This document shows, piece after piece, positions 37,511 through 48,627 of a DNA stretch of 64,000 nucleotides; positions within the stretch are counted from its first letter, which is position 1; the number at the start of each line of letters is the position of its first letter. Origin of the DNA: Puniceibacterium confluentis. Lineage in GTDB: Bacteria > Pseudomonadota > Alphaproteobacteria > Rhodobacterales > Rhodobacteraceae. Below the pieces are notes generated by a model, which made no database searches, was not told the DNA's origin, and saw only the letters and a program-made list of their open reading frames with translations. The stretch lies in contig NZ_VOJI01000009.1 in assembly GCF_007923445.1 (NCBI RefSeq), positions 124,001 to 188,000 on the forward strand, in the 5' to 3' direction. The position numbers and the translations under genes are program-made.

Positions 37511-37529
37511 CGGCCCGGCGGCCGGGCCG
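37511..37529. repeat. GC-rich perfect palindrome in the divergent promoter region
   Basis: CGGCCCGG-CGG-CCGGGCCG forms an eight-pair hairpin with a three-base loop, between the divergent PLP-enzyme and kinase genes. It could be an operator or an RNA hairpin in the leader of the PLP-enzyme gene; no riboswitch consensus was recognised around it. Confidence 0.45.
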
Positions 37530-37681
37530 TCCCGCCCGCTGTGCATCGTTTCCCACTGCAATGGGCTCAGGCCGGCCTGCCGCAAAAGATGCCGGGCAGA
37601 TTGAGGGCCGCCGCGCTCGTGCGTGCAGCCGTCGCGGGACGGGTCTTGCGAAACCACGGCATCCGCGCCAGAACTCGAAGG

Positions 37682-38575
37682 ATGACACAGTCTCCTGATA
37701 TTCTCTGCATAGGCTCGGTCCTCTGGGACGTGATCGGCCGCTCTGCCAGCGTCATGGCGCGCGGCAGCGATGTGCCGGGGCGCATCATCCGCCTGCCCGG
37801 CGGAGTCGCGCTGAACATTGCCATGACGCTGGTGCGTTTCGGCCTGCGTCCCGGGCTGCTGTCGGCCGTGGGGCGCGATGCCGAAGGTGACGAGCTGACC
37901 ACGGCCTGTGCCCATCTCGGGCTCGACACCACATATCTCTACCGCTCGGAGGACCTGCCGACGGACCGGTACATGGCCGTCGAGGGCGCCAACGGGCTGA
38001 TTGCCGCCATCGCCGACGCGCATTCGCTGGAATCCGCGGGGGCCAAGATCCTGCGCCCCCTGACCGAAGGGCCGCTGGGCAGTGTCGACTCCCCCTACCC
38101 CGGACCGATCGCGCTGGATGGCAACCTGACCGAATCCCTGCTGGACGAGATTGCCCGAAGCCCGGCGTTTCGTGCCGCCGATCTGCGGATCGCGCCAGCC
38201 TCGCCGGGCAAGGCCGAGCGGCTGTTGCCGTTTCTGCGGGCCGGACGCGGCACACTTTATGTCAACCTCGAAGAAGCGGGGCTCCTGTGCCAGACACGGT
38301 TTGATACCGCGCCGGAAGCCGCCGCCGCCCTGCTCAGGCGCGGTGCGGCCCGCGCCTTGGTCACCGACGGCGGAGACATCACCTGTGACGGGCATCACGA
38401 CGGCATTCTGTCGCTGAGCCCGCCCGAAGTTCTGGTGACCCGCGTGACCGGTGCGGGGGATACGTTCATGGCCGCCCATGTGGCCGCCGAATTGGGCGGG
38501 CAGGACCGCGGGTCGGCACTGGCGCGGGCGCTGGATGCCGCCGCCGCCTATGTCTCGGGCGACACTCCGTCCTGA
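37682..38575 (+). CDS. PfkB-family carbohydrate kinase, probable pseudouridine kinase
   Basis: Ribokinase-fold sugar kinase, 297 residues. The first PfkB signature region is LPGGVALNIAMTLVRFG and the second is VTGAGDTFMAAHVAAEL with the catalytic Asp. The next gene is psuG, so the likely substrate is pseudouridine, giving pseudouridine 5'-phosphate. The ATG at 37682 (MTQSPDILCIGS) is preceded by GAAGG. Assignment as PsuK rests on the neighbour. Confidence 0.85.
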   Translation: MTQSPDILCIGSVLWDVIGRSASVMARGSDVPGRIIRLPGGVALNIAMTLVRFGLRPGLLSAVGRDAEGDELTTACAHLGLDTTYLYRSEDLPTDRYMAVEGANGLIAAIADAHSLESAGAKILRPLTEGPLGSVDSPYPGPIALDGNLTESLLDEIARSPAFRAADLRIAPASPGKAERLLPFLRAGRGTLYVNLEEAGLLCQTRFDTAPEAAAALLRRGAARALVTDGGDITCDGHHDGILSLSPPEVLVTRVTGAGDTFMAAHVAAELGGQDRGSALARALDAAAAYVSGDTPS

Positions 38576-38753
38576 CACGGGTCCGGGGCCAGGCCCCGCG
38601 ACAGCGGGCAGCGACACGGCGCACCTGATTGAAAACCCAAGACTTAACACCAATCGCTGTCTCGACAGGACGCCATGAACCGGGCTATTCCCAAAGGGCC
38701 CGGCACCCTGCCCCGACACTCGGCCCCGACACCCTGCGATGAAAGGATTCTCC

Positions 38754-39662
38754 ATGCCGCTGTTCCATCTCTCTCCCGCCGTCGCTGCAGCCCTGTCGGA
38801 AAAGCGTCCTGTCGTGGCGCTGGAATCCACCATCATCACCCACGGGATGCCCTGGCCACAGAACCTGGAAGTGGCCCGCCGGATCGAAGCCACGGTCCGC
38901 GAATCAGGTGCCGAGCCTGCCACCATCGCTGTCATCGACGGACGGCTGTGCATCGGCCTTCAGGATGCGCAGATCGAGGCGCTTGCCAAGGCGCGGGGCG
39001 TGGCCAAGCTCAGCCGGGCCGACATGGCGGTCTGCATGGCCGAAGGGCGTACCGGTGCCACAACCGTCGCCGCCACGATGATCGCGGCACAGCTGGCGGG
39101 CATCCATGTCTTTGCGACCGGCGGCATTGGCGGCGTCCACAAGGGCGCGGAATCCTCATTCGACATTTCCGCCGATCTGCGCGAACTGGCCCAGACCGCG
39201 GTGACGGTGGTCGCGGCCGGCGCCAAGGCCATTCTCGACCTGCCAAAAACCATGGAAGTTCTCGAAACTCTGGGGGTTCCGGTCATCGCTTATGGTCAGG
39301 ACCAACTGCCGGCCTTCTGGTCTCGTTCTGCCGGAATGCGGGCGCCGCTGCGCATGGACAGCCCCGCCGCCATCGCGCGGGCCCACCGGATGCGTGCCGC
39401 GCTGGGCCTGCCCGGCGGCCAACTGATCGCCAATCCGATTCCGGAAGCGGCGGAAATTCCGCGCGCCGAACTGACACCCGTGATCTCCAAGGCGACCCGC
39501 GACGCGGCGGACCATGGTATCACCGGCAAGGACCTGACCCCCTACCTGCTTCAGCGCATCTATGAACTCACCGAGGGCCGCTCTCTCGAGGCCAACATTG
39601 CGCTGGTTCTCAGCAATGCCCGGCTTGGGGCGCAGATCGCCTGCGAGCTTGCGAAAGACTAG
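38754..39662 (+). CDS. psuG: Pseudouridine-5'-phosphate glycosidase
   Basis: Splits pseudouridine 5'-phosphate into uracil and ribose 5-phosphate, needed for recycling modified RNA. The 302 residues show VVALESTIITHGMPWPQN, ATTVAATMIAA, FATGGIGGVHKG, DISADLRELA and LDLPKTMEVLETLGVPVI, all family hallmarks. I prefer the ATG at 38754 because AAAGGA lies seven bases upstream; the ATG at 38739 is an alternative. It forms a pair with the kinase gene upstream. Confidence 0.95.
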   Translation: MPLFHLSPAVAAALSEKRPVVALESTIITHGMPWPQNLEVARRIEATVRESGAEPATIAVIDGRLCIGLQDAQIEALAKARGVAKLSRADMAVCMAEGRTGATTVAATMIAAQLAGIHVFATGGIGGVHKGAESSFDISADLRELAQTAVTVVAAGAKAILDLPKTMEVLETLGVPVIAYGQDQLPAFWSRSAGMRAPLRMDSPAAIARAHRMRAALGLPGGQLIANPIPEAAEIPRAELTPVISKATRDAADHGITGKDLTPYLLQRIYELTEGRSLEANIALVLSNARLGAQIACELAKD

Positions 39663-39806
39663 GACAGGCCGTGGGGGCGGGAAAAATGCGCACTGGTGCC
39701 CGCGAAACAGGCTGTTGCCGGTCTGGCGGGCAGATCATTGTACCGGGACCATTGTACTACTCGGTCCGACTGCCTAGATTTCGCAAAAGCCTTTGAAAGC
39801 CCGCAG

Positions 39807-40496
39807 ATGAACACCCCCTTTGATCCCACCACTCCACGCCCTCCGGGGCTGCTGGCCAAAATTCGCGCCAGTTTTCTGACAGGGCTGGTGGTCATCGCGC
39901 CAGTCGGACTGACCATCTGGCTGATCTGGACGGTGATCGGGTGGATCGACGGCTTCGTCTTGCCCCTGGTGCCGTCGCGCTTCAACCCCGAGCAGTATAT
40001 CGGCATCAACCTGCGCGGCATCGGCGTGATTTTCTTTCTGGTGTTCACGGTGGCGGTGGGCTGGGTTGCCAAAGGACTGATCGGGCGGTCGATGATCCGG
40101 TTTGGCGAAAGCGTGGTGAGCCGGATGCCGGTGGTCCGCTCGATCTACAGTGGCGTCAAACAGATTGCCGAGACGGTGTTTGTGCAGGCGGACCGCAGTT
40201 TCGAAAAGGCCTGCCTGATCCAGTATCCGCGCAAGGGGATCTGGGCGATCGGCTTTGTCTCGACCCAGGCGCGGGGCGAGGTTGCCCGCCGCGCCGAGGT
40301 CGGCGGCGATCTCATCTCGGTCTTTGTGCCGACAACGCCGAACCCGACATCGGGATTCCTGCTGTTCTTTCCCGCCGAGGATGTCATCGAACTGGACATG
40401 AGCATCGAGGATGCCGCGAAACTGGTGATTTCGGCCGGTCTGGTCTATCCCAACGGCAAGGACCCCAGCCAGCCGCCCGCCCGGCTGGTGTCCTGA
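39807..40496 (+). CDS. DUF502 family membrane protein
   Basis: Inner-membrane protein of 229 residues. Two hydrophobic helices (about 22-45, FLTGLVVIAPVGLTIWLIW, and about 70-92, IGVIFFLVFTVAVGWVAKG) precede a soluble C-terminal domain with PVVRSIYSGVKQIAETVF and VFVPTTPNPTSGFLLFFP, the DUF502 signatures. Function is not known. It stands alone, convergent with rnd. Confidence 0.9.
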   Translation: MNTPFDPTTPRPPGLLAKIRASFLTGLVVIAPVGLTIWLIWTVIGWIDGFVLPLVPSRFNPEQYIGINLRGIGVIFFLVFTVAVGWVAKGLIGRSMIRFGESVVSRMPVVRSIYSGVKQIAETVFVQADRSFEKACLIQYPRKGIWAIGFVSTQARGEVARRAEVGGDLISVFVPTTPNPTSGFLLFFPAEDVIELDMSIEDAAKLVISAGLVYPNGKDPSQPPARLVS

Positions 40497-40527
40497 CACC
40501 GGCGCGGATGACCGGCTTCTGACAGGG

Positions 40528-41685
40528 TCAGATCTCGATCACAGCGACGGATTTGCCGTTGGCCGCCAGTGCGATTCGTCCTTCGCAGAGCCGCAGCGCA
40601 TCGGCACCAAAGACCTCGCGCCGCCAACCTGTCAGCGCCGGCACATCACGCAGTCCGGCGGCAATCGCATCCAGGTCCGCCGATGGCGCGATCAGCTTTG
40701 ATGCCACCCCCGAGCTTTCGGTTTTCGCCTTCAGCAACACCCGCAGCAAATCGGCCAGAGCCGGGTTCACCTGCATCTTTTCGCGGCTCAGGTCCGGTTC
40801 CGGAAGGTTTTCCCTGGCGCAGTCGACGCCTCGTTTGACGGCGGCAAGAATGCCATCGGCTATCTCGCCCTTGCGGGCCTCGCGCAGCAGCAGGCGCGAT
40901 CGTCCCAGATCTTCGAAGCTCTGCGGTTTGGTCGAAGCAAGCTCGACCAGCGCATCGTCCTTGTAGACCCGGCTGCGCGGAATGTTTCTCTCCTGCGCAT
41001 AGGCTTCGCGGAAGGTGGCCAGTTCCCGGACGATTGCCAGAAAGCGCGGCGCGGTCGAGCGTGTCTTGATTCGCTGCCAGGCCTCTGCCGGGCGGGTGAT
41101 GTAGGTTTCGGGATCCGTCAGCAGCCTGATCTCTTCCTCGACCCAGCGGTGGCGCCCGGTTTCCTCGAGCTTGCGCGCAAGATATTCATAGATCTGCCGC
41201 AGATGGGTGACATCGGCCAGCGCATATACCTTCTGCGCCTCTGACAGCGGGCGGCGTGACCAGTCGGTAAAGCGCGAGGATTTGTCGAGCCCGTGCTTGG
41301 CGATACGCTTGACCAGCGTTTCATAGCCGGCCTGCTCGCCGAATCCGCAGACCATCGCCGCAACCTGGGTGTCAAACATCGGCGCGGGAATCACGCCATG
41401 GTCGACGTAAAAGATTTCCAGATCCTGACGCGCGGCATGGAACACCTTGACCACCGAGGTGTCGCGGAACAGATCCAGCAGCGGCTCCAGGGACAACCCC
41501 TCGGCAAGCGGGTCAACCAGAACGGCGTTGCTGTCGTCGGTGCCCGGCATCGCCAGTTGTACGAGGCAGAGCTTGGAATAATAGGTGCGTTCGCGCAGGA
41601 ATTCGGTGTCCACGGTCACATAGGGTTCATCCTTGGCGCGCGCGCAAAAGGCGGCCAGGTCTTCCGTCGTTGTCAAGGTCTTCAT
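40528..41685 (-). CDS. rnd: Ribonuclease D
   Basis: 3'-5' exonuclease of the DEDD family acting in tRNA and stable RNA maturation; 385 residues. The acidic residues are in VTVDTEFLRERTYY, in VFHAARQDLEIFY and in YALADVTHLRQIY; an HRDC domain follows (about 210-290). The start at 41685 is chosen because it begins just before the nuclease domain. Confidence 0.95.
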   Translation of the reverse strand: MKTLTTTEDLAAFCARAKDEPYVTVDTEFLRERTYYSKLCLVQLAMPGTDDSNAVLVDPLAEGLSLEPLLDLFRDTSVVKVFHAARQDLEIFYVDHGVIPAPMFDTQVAAMVCGFGEQAGYETLVKRIAKHGLDKSSRFTDWSRRPLSEAQKVYALADVTHLRQIYEYLARKLEETGRHRWVEEEIRLLTDPETYITRPAEAWQRIKTRSTAPRFLAIVRELATFREAYAQERNIPRSRVYKDDALVELASTKPQSFEDLGRSRLLLREARKGEIADGILAAVKRGVDCARENLPEPDLSREKMQVNPALADLLRVLLKAKTESSGVASKLIAPSADLDAIAAGLRDVPALTGWRREVFGADALRLCEGRIALAANGKSVAVIEI

Positions 41686-42034
41686 CCGGGCTCCGGCCTT
41701 ATTGTCATTCTTGTTTGCAGGCGCGTCGTATACCCATGTGAACGATAGATCAAAGCCAGACGCAAGGAAAGCGAAGCGCATCTGACATTGAACGCCGGAT
41801 AAGGCCCGAAGCGACATCAGGACGTGTCGGGAAGCGACGGATTCGCGCAATTCGCGGCGGCATCCCGGGCTCTGCCCGTTTCCAGCTGGGCTCGATTCCG
41901 ATCAGCTCGGGCTCTGGACCTTGGTGCACCATTATTGATCAAATATCGTGATAAGTTACACACAGAACATTCATTTTGAGAATGAATCAGGGACAGATAT
42001 ATTCCGGCCATATCCTATGGAACGGAGTTCTCCC
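41686..42034. other. Intergenic stretch between rnd and the small membrane protein gene
   Basis: Divergent promoter region of 349 bases without a supported gene apart from the palindrome at 41969. The part from about 41930 to 42000 is relatively AT-rich. Confidence 0.5.
41969..41987 (+). promoter_or_regulatory. Palindrome ATTCATT-N5-AATGAAT before the 61-residue protein gene
   Basis: A perfect seven-base inverted repeat with a five-base spacer, AT-rich, 48 bases before the start codon. Its size and base content are similar to Fur-family operator sites, but I cannot assign a regulator. Confidence 0.5.
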
Positions 42035-42220
42035 ATGGCCACTCTCGATCTACACGTCACCCCAGCCCACCGCGGAACTGTGGACCGCTCGACGCTGGTT
42101 GCCACCCTGACCGCAGTTGCCCTTGTGCTGTTGATGGGGCTTCCGGCGCTGATGGCGCCGCCCGCCGAAGTCCCGGCAGACGGCTGGCACGGCAACGCGG
42201 CACTGTCGCGCGCCCACTAA
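42035..42220 (+). CDS. 61-residue single-helix membrane protein
   Basis: Small gene with a CGGAG ribosome site and an ATG at 42035. The product has a charged N-terminus (LDLHVTPAHRGTVDRS), one membrane helix (LVATLTAVALVLLMGLPALM) and a short tail. The stop overlaps the purN stop on the other strand by four bases. I do not recognise a family. The palindrome before it suggests regulated expression, perhaps by metal. Confidence 0.65.
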   Translation: MATLDLHVTPAHRGTVDRSTLVATLTAVALVLLMGLPALMAPPAEVPADGWHGNAALSRAH

Positions 42221-42810
42221 GGCAGCGTGACAAGGCTCCTGTCCCCGGCCGCGAAACGGCGCAGGACCGCCGGATAAAGCTGGTGCTCCATCACAAGGAC
42301 ACGCGCGGCCAGGGTGTCGGGCGTGTCGTCTGGCAGAACCGCAACCGTCGCCTGCCCCAGAATCGGGCCCTCGTCCAGTTCCGGTGTGACCTCATGCACA
42401 GTGCAGCCGTGCAGGGATTCGCCGGCCGCGAGGGCGCGGGCATGGGTATGCAGCCCGCGGTACTTGGGCAGCAATGACGGGTGGATGTTCAGCATCCGAC
42501 CCTGCCAGCGCCGGACGAATCCCTCGGTCAGAACCCGCATGAACCCGGCCAGACAGACGATGTCGGGGGCGGCCTGCATCAACCGCGCGTGCAGGGCATC
42601 CTCGAACGCGGCGCGATCACCCCCGAAGGGCCGATGGTCGACGAAATCCGTCTCGAGTCCCATGGCGCGGGCCTTGTCCAGCCCGCCGGCGTCGGCACTG
42701 TTCGCCATCACCAGCACCGGGCGCGCCGGATGGTCGCCGGTCATGCTGCGGGCCAGCGCCACCATGTTGGAACCGCCGCCCGAAAGCAGAATCGCAACCC
42801 GTCTGGTCAC
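42217..42810 (-). CDS. purN: Phosphoribosylglycinamide formyltransferase PurN
   Basis: Formylates GAR using 10-formyltetrahydrofolate in purine synthesis. The 197 residues include [38 protein letters not shown] with the catalytic His and [19 protein letters not shown] with the Asp. It overlaps purM by four bases and is translated with it. Confidence 0.97.
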   Translation of the reverse strand: MTRRVAILLSGGGSNMVALARSMTGDHPARPVLVMANSADAGGLDKARAMGLETDFVDHRPFGGDRAAFEDALHARLMQAAPDIVCLAGFMRVLTEGFVRRWQGRMLNIHPSLLPKYRGLHTHARALAAGESLHGCTVHEVTPELDEGPILGQATVAVLPDDTPDTLAARVLVMEHQLYPAVLRRFAAGDRSLVTLP

Positions 42811-43874
42811 GCAAGGTCGCCCGCATACTGCACACCAGGTGTGTCAGTGACATAGCCCAGCGGAATCACCGTCTCTCCTTCTTCGGCCAGCAGCGCCGTC
42901 AGCGCTTCGGCCCGATCCGCAGCCACCACGGCGATCATGCCGACACCACAGTTGAAGGTCTTGAGCAGTTCCCCCTGCGCCATCCCCCCGGTCTCGGCCA
43001 TCCAGGCAAAGACGGGCGGCAACGTCCAGGCGTCGAGGTAAATCGAGGCGCCCAATCCCTCGGGGAGCACCCGCGGCAGGTTCTCGGTCAGACCGCCGCC
43101 GGTGATGTGGGCCAGCGCGTGTACGCCGCCCGCCCGCACCGCCGCCAGTGCCTGACGGACATAAAGCCGGGTTGGCGTCAGCAATTCGGCGCCAAGGCTC
43201 TGGTCCGACCAGGGGCAGTCCGAGTCCCAGTCCAGGCCAGACACCTCGACCAGTTTGCGCACCAGCGAATAACCGTTGGAATGCACACCATCGCTTGCAA
43301 GACCCAGCAGCACATCGCCCGCGACCACTCCGGCGGGCAATTCGGTGCCGCGCTCCATCGCGCCGACGGCAAAGCCGGCAAGGTCGAAGTCTCCCGCCGG
43401 ATACATCCCCGGCATTTCCGCAGTCTCACCACCGATCAGCGCACAGCCAGAGCGTACGCAGCCTTCGGCGATGCCCTCGATCACCCGCGCGGCCGTGTCG
43501 GTGTCAAGTTTGCCGGTGGCGAAATAATCCAGAAAAAACAGCGGCTCAGCGCCCTGACAGACCAAGTCGTTGACGCACATGGCAACAAGGTCGATGCCAA
43601 CGCCGTCCACATGACCGGTATCGATGGCGATGCGCAATTTGGTGCCGACACCATCCGTCGCGGCGACCAGAACCGGATCGGTGTACCCTGCCCCCTTAAG
43701 GTCGAACAATGCACCAAAGCCACCGAGTCCCGACATCACACCCGGGCGCGACGTGCGCTTGGCCGCAGGCTTGATCCGCTCGACCAGCGCATTGCCCGCA
43801 TCGATATCGACACCGGCGTCGGCATAGGTGATGCCGTTCTTTTCGCCCGTATCATTGCTGTTTTCCCCGGTCAT
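42807..43874 (-). CDS. purM: Phosphoribosylformylglycinamidine cyclo-ligase PurM
   Basis: AIR synthetase, 355 residues. Motifs: [75 protein letters not shown] and [16 protein letters not shown]. First gene of purM-purN, with AAAGG before the ATG. Confidence 0.97.
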   Translation of the reverse strand: MTGENSNDTGEKNGITYADAGVDIDAGNALVERIKPAAKRTSRPGVMSGLGGFGALFDLKGAGYTDPVLVAATDGVGTKLRIAIDTGHVDGVGIDLVAMCVNDLVCQGAEPLFFLDYFATGKLDTDTAARVIEGIAEGCVRSGCALIGGETAEMPGMYPAGDFDLAGFAVGAMERGTELPAGVVAGDVLLGLASDGVHSNGYSLVRKLVEVSGLDWDSDCPWSDQSLGAELLTPTRLYVRQALAAVRAGGVHALAHITGGGLTENLPRVLPEGLGASIYLDAWTLPPVFAWMAETGGMAQGELLKTFNCGVGMIAVVAADRAEALTALLAEEGETVIPLGYVTDTPGVQYAGDLA

Positions 43875-44150
43875 GACGCACCTTTCGACAGAATTTGCGC
43901 TGCTTTACCCTGCGACGCGGTCAAAGGAAACAGCGAAGGTGCGCCGGGGGGCAACCGGGCCGGGTTTCGAATCATGTGCTGCCCTGACCGGGGGCAAGGC
44001 ACCTGGGCTTGTGCCGCACCCGGGCCCGACAGGCGCTGACCGGCCGACGGATCCGGCCGTCGCCGGTGCATCCGGCGGGACAGATCGGTGCCACGCCCGA
44101 CTTTCCACTTGGCCTCGCCGTCACACGGGTTTAACAGATCCCTATTCCGT

Positions 44151-44224
44151 GGGTGGTTAGCTCAATTGGTTAGAGCAGAGCGCTCATAACGCTTTGGCTG
44201 GGGGTTCAAGTCCCTCACCACCTA
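44151..44224 (+). tRNA. tRNA with CAT anticodon (tRNA-Ile2 or elongator tRNA-Met)
   Basis: Complete cloverleaf: acceptor GGGTGGT with ACCACCT (first pair G-U), D-stem GCTC-GAGC, anticodon stem GAGCG-CGCTT with loop CTCATAA, T-arm GGGGG-TTCAAGT-CCCTC. The anticodon is CAT. The anticodon arm and variable region (GAGCAGAG, TTTGG) look more like the lysidine-modified tRNA-Ile2, but I cannot decide from sequence alone. CCA is not encoded. Confidence 0.9.
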
Positions 44225-44601
44225 CGGAATTTTCGCCCGGTGCCTGATGGCTTTGCATATGGCCCTGGCTTCAGCAAACGCTCTTGTCCGCGGGTTCCAT
44301 TGCCGATCCATTGCGGGGCGGCGGCCAACCAACGACCGTGGCGGTCCGCAACAATTTTCCCCGGAATTGGGTCTGCCGCGGTTTCGCTCCGGTGTCATGT
44401 CCGCGATGAGTGCCACGACGGCGGGCCCTGTTGCACCATCGCCCCGCTGCAGTCATCTCGCGACTCCTGCGTGGGCACCGGAACATGTGTGCGACCCCTC
44501 AAGCTGCAAAGCGACGCGCTGTCCGGAACCAGTTCCGTTCCGGACAGCTTCACACCTGTGCCGCTGATTTACCGGCACCTGATTGAAAATCAATGCAGTG
44601 A
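44225..44601. other. Intergenic stretch after the tRNA, with a perfect hairpin near the guaB end
   Basis: No supported gene. An 11-base-pair stem (GCTGTCCGGAA with TTCCGGACAGC, nine-base loop) lies at 44518-44548, about 54 bases beyond the guaB stop. No T-run follows on the minus strand, so it may be a Rho-assisted or RNA-stabilising 3' hairpin of guaB. Confidence 0.55.
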
Positions 44602-46074
<1,473 letters not shown>

Positions 46075-46303
46075 TCATTTGGCGCGTCCCTATCGCACCT
46101 TTGTCCCCCAAGGGAAACCCCAATAGCGCCCCGCATCCCAGATGCCGCGCCCCACACCTTCTCCGGGGCAAAAAATCCTCCGCAGGTCCGGGGGTGGAAA
46201 CCCACTGGTGACGATCCGCCGCCACCCCCGCCACGACAGCCCCCTTTACCCCCTGCCCAACCACCGCCATCCTGACCCGGCCCCGGCACAGAGGAACCCG
46301 CAC

Positions 46304-47269
46304 ATGTCCCACAGCTATCAGACCGGCCGCCTGAACCTGCCGTTCACCGGCATCTGCACCTTCGCCAAGCGACCCTATGTCGAAGACTGGTCAACGATCC
46401 GGGCGGACGCCGCCATCCTTGGCGCGCCGTTCGATGCCGGGACTCAATATCGTTCCGGCGCGCGTTTCGGACCGCGCGGCGTGCGCGAGGCTTCCACCCT
46501 GTTTTCCTTCGGCCACGCAGGTGCCTACGATCACGAAGATGACGCCACCTACCTTGGTGCCGATGTGCGGATCGTCGACATCGGCGACGCCGACATCATC
46601 CACACCGACACCCTCCGGAGCCACGCAAACATTGAAACCGGCGTGCGCGCCATCCTCGCCGCCGGGGCCCTGCCCGTGGTGATCGGCGGCGATCATTCGG
46701 TCAATATCCCGGCGCTGCGGGCGTTTGACGGCCAGGGCGCAATACACGTGCTGCAGATCGACGCGCATCTCGACTTTGTCGACGAACGCCACGGTGTGCG
46801 TGCAGGCCACGGCAACCCGATGCGCCGCGCCGCCGAACTGCCCTTCGTCACCGGCCTTACCCAGGTCGGCATCCGCAACGTCAGCTCCACCGCCCGCGAG
46901 GGCTATGACGACGCACGCCGGATGGGTTCGCAGATCCTTTCGGTCCGTCAGGCGCGCGCGCTGGGCACCAGCGGTGTTCTCGAGCGGATACCGAGGGACG
47001 CGCGGATCTACATCACCCTGGACATCGACGCCTTCTGCCCGTCCATCGCGCCCGGCACCGGCACCCCCAGCCATGGCGGCTTCCTGTACTACGAGGTGCT
47101 CGAACTGTTGCAGGCGGTCACGCGCCGACATGACGTGGTCGGCATGGATCTGGTCGAGGTCGCGCCGGACTACGACCCCACCGGCAGCACGGCGATCCTC
47201 GCCGCCCAGGTGCTGATGAACCTGCTGGGGTTTGTGTTTCATTCCCGTGCGGCGGCTGCCCGCTCCTGA
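46304..47269 (+). CDS. Arginase/agmatinase family ureohydrolase
   Basis: Binuclear metal hydrolase of 321 residues that cleaves a guanidine compound to urea. The metal ligands are present: GGDHSV, DAHLDF and DIDAF. The usual DP after the last motif reads CP and the following PGTGTPE reads PGTGTPS, variants that leave the ligands intact. Substrate could be agmatine, guanidinobutyrate, guanidinopropionate or another guanidine; sequence does not decide. It stands alone between guaB and a CoA-transferase gene with a GAGGA ribosome site. Confidence 0.88.
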   Translation: MSHSYQTGRLNLPFTGICTFAKRPYVEDWSTIRADAAILGAPFDAGTQYRSGARFGPRGVREASTLFSFGHAGAYDHEDDATYLGADVRIVDIGDADIIHTDTLRSHANIETGVRAILAAGALPVVIGGDHSVNIPALRAFDGQGAIHVLQIDAHLDFVDERHGVRAGHGNPMRRAAELPFVTGLTQVGIRNVSSTAREGYDDARRMGSQILSVRQARALGTSGVLERIPRDARIYITLDIDAFCPSIAPGTGTPSHGGFLYYEVLELLQAVTRRHDVVGMDLVEVAPDYDPTGSTAILAAQVLMNLLGFVFHSRAAAARS

Positions 47270-47420
47270 CGCATGCTGCACAAAACACGGCGCCGGGCGG
47301 TTCAGGGGCGGACATCCGGGCCGCCAGACTCGGGGCCGTGGCCAAAAAGACGCTTGCAGAGCGGCCGCGCCCTGCGTCTAAGGGAAGTGCTGCACGTGCA
47401 AACGACCAAAGGATGCGGAC

Positions 47421-48569
47421 ATGTCCCTGCCTCTCGCCGGCATCACCATTCTGGACCTGACCCATGTGCTCGCCGGACCGTTCTGTTCGATGACCCTGGC
47501 CGACATGGGCGCCCGGGTGATCAAGGTCGAACGCCCCGGAACCGGCGACGACACCCGCGCCTTTCCGCCCTTCAAGGATGGCAAGAGCGCCTATTTCGCC
47601 GGCCTCAACCATTCCAAGAAATCCATTGCGCTTGATCTCAAGTCCGAGGCGGACCGCTTGGTGTTCGACCGCCTGCTTGCCCGTGCCGACGTGCTGCTGG
47701 AAAACAACCGGCCCGGCGTGATGGAACGGCTGGGCTATGGCTGGCAGAAGGTGCATGCCGGCTACCCTTCGATGATTTACGGCTCGGTGTCAGGCTTTGG
47801 CCAGACCGGACCGGATGCAAAACGTCCGGCCTATGACATGGTGGCGCAGGCCCGCGGCGGCGTGATGTCGATCACCGGCGAAGCCGGGCGCGACCCGGTG
47901 CGTGTCGGCGCCTCCATCGGCGACATCGTGGCCGGCATGTATCTGGCACAGGGCATCCTCGCGGCGCTGCTGGACCGCACAAGGACCGGTCGCGGGCGGC
48001 GCATCGACATTTCGATGCTCGATGCGCAGGTGACTTTGCTGGAACATGCCATCGCCCTGACCACCGTCACCGGCAAGGCCCCCGGCCCGACCGGTGCCCG
48101 GCACCCGTCGATCGCGCCTTTCGAAACCTTCCATGCCTCGGACGGGTTGTTCGTCATCGCCTGTGGCAACGATGTGCTGTTCGAAAAGCTCTGCGTGCTG
48201 CTGAACCTGCCCATTGTCGATGATCCACGCTTTTCCACCAATCCCGAGCGCGTGAAAAATGTGCGCCTTCTCAAACGGTTGATCGAGGCGGTGACCCTGG
48301 ACAACACCAAGGCCTTCTGGGTGTCGCGGCTGACGGCAGCCGGGATTCCCACCGGTCCGATCCAGAGCATTGATCAGGTTCTGCGCGATCCGCAGATTCT
48401 GGCGCGCAACATGGTTGTGGACGTGCTGGACAAGAACGGCCGCGCCGCCTTTACCGCCAGCGGCAACCCGATCAAGATGAGCGGCGCCGAAGACCGCGCC
48501 ACTCGCACCCCGGCCCCGGATCTGGACGGCAACCGCGGTGAAATCCTGCGCTGGCTGGACGGATCATGA
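47421..48569 (+). CDS. CaiB/BaiF family (class III) CoA-transferase
   Basis: Transfers CoA between organic acids by a formyl-CoA transferase type mechanism; 382 residues. Motifs: GITILDLTHVLAGPFCSMTLADMGA (split GITILDLTHVLAGP and LADMGARVIKVE), LNHSKKSIALDLKS, YGSVSGFGQTGP and the catalytic-aspartate region RPAYDMVAQARGG, then ASIGDIVAGMY. The substrate is unknown. It lies between the ureohydrolase and a membrane-protein gene, with no obvious pathway around it. Confidence 0.9.
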   Translation: MSLPLAGITILDLTHVLAGPFCSMTLADMGARVIKVERPGTGDDTRAFPPFKDGKSAYFAGLNHSKKSIALDLKSEADRLVFDRLLARADVLLENNRPGVMERLGYGWQKVHAGYPSMIYGSVSGFGQTGPDAKRPAYDMVAQARGGVMSITGEAGRDPVRVGASIGDIVAGMYLAQGILAALLDRTRTGRGRRIDISMLDAQVTLLEHAIALTTVTGKAPGPTGARHPSIAPFETFHASDGLFVIACGNDVLFEKLCVLLNLPIVDDPRFSTNPERVKNVRLLKRLIEAVTLDNTKAFWVSRLTAAGIPTGPIQSIDQVLRDPQILARNMVVDVLDKNGRAAFTASGNPIKMSGAEDRATRTPAPDLDGNRGEILRWLDGS

Positions 48570-48627
48570 GCGGGCGCCGCTCGCCTCAAGGCGGTGGGCG
48601 GGATGTCGGCCCGTGGGGCGGCGCCGG

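Noticed and set aside
37443-37681. Possible SAM-II or SAM-type riboswitch before the PLP enzyme
   Set aside because: No match to the core conserved sequence that I know; only a GC-rich palindrome.
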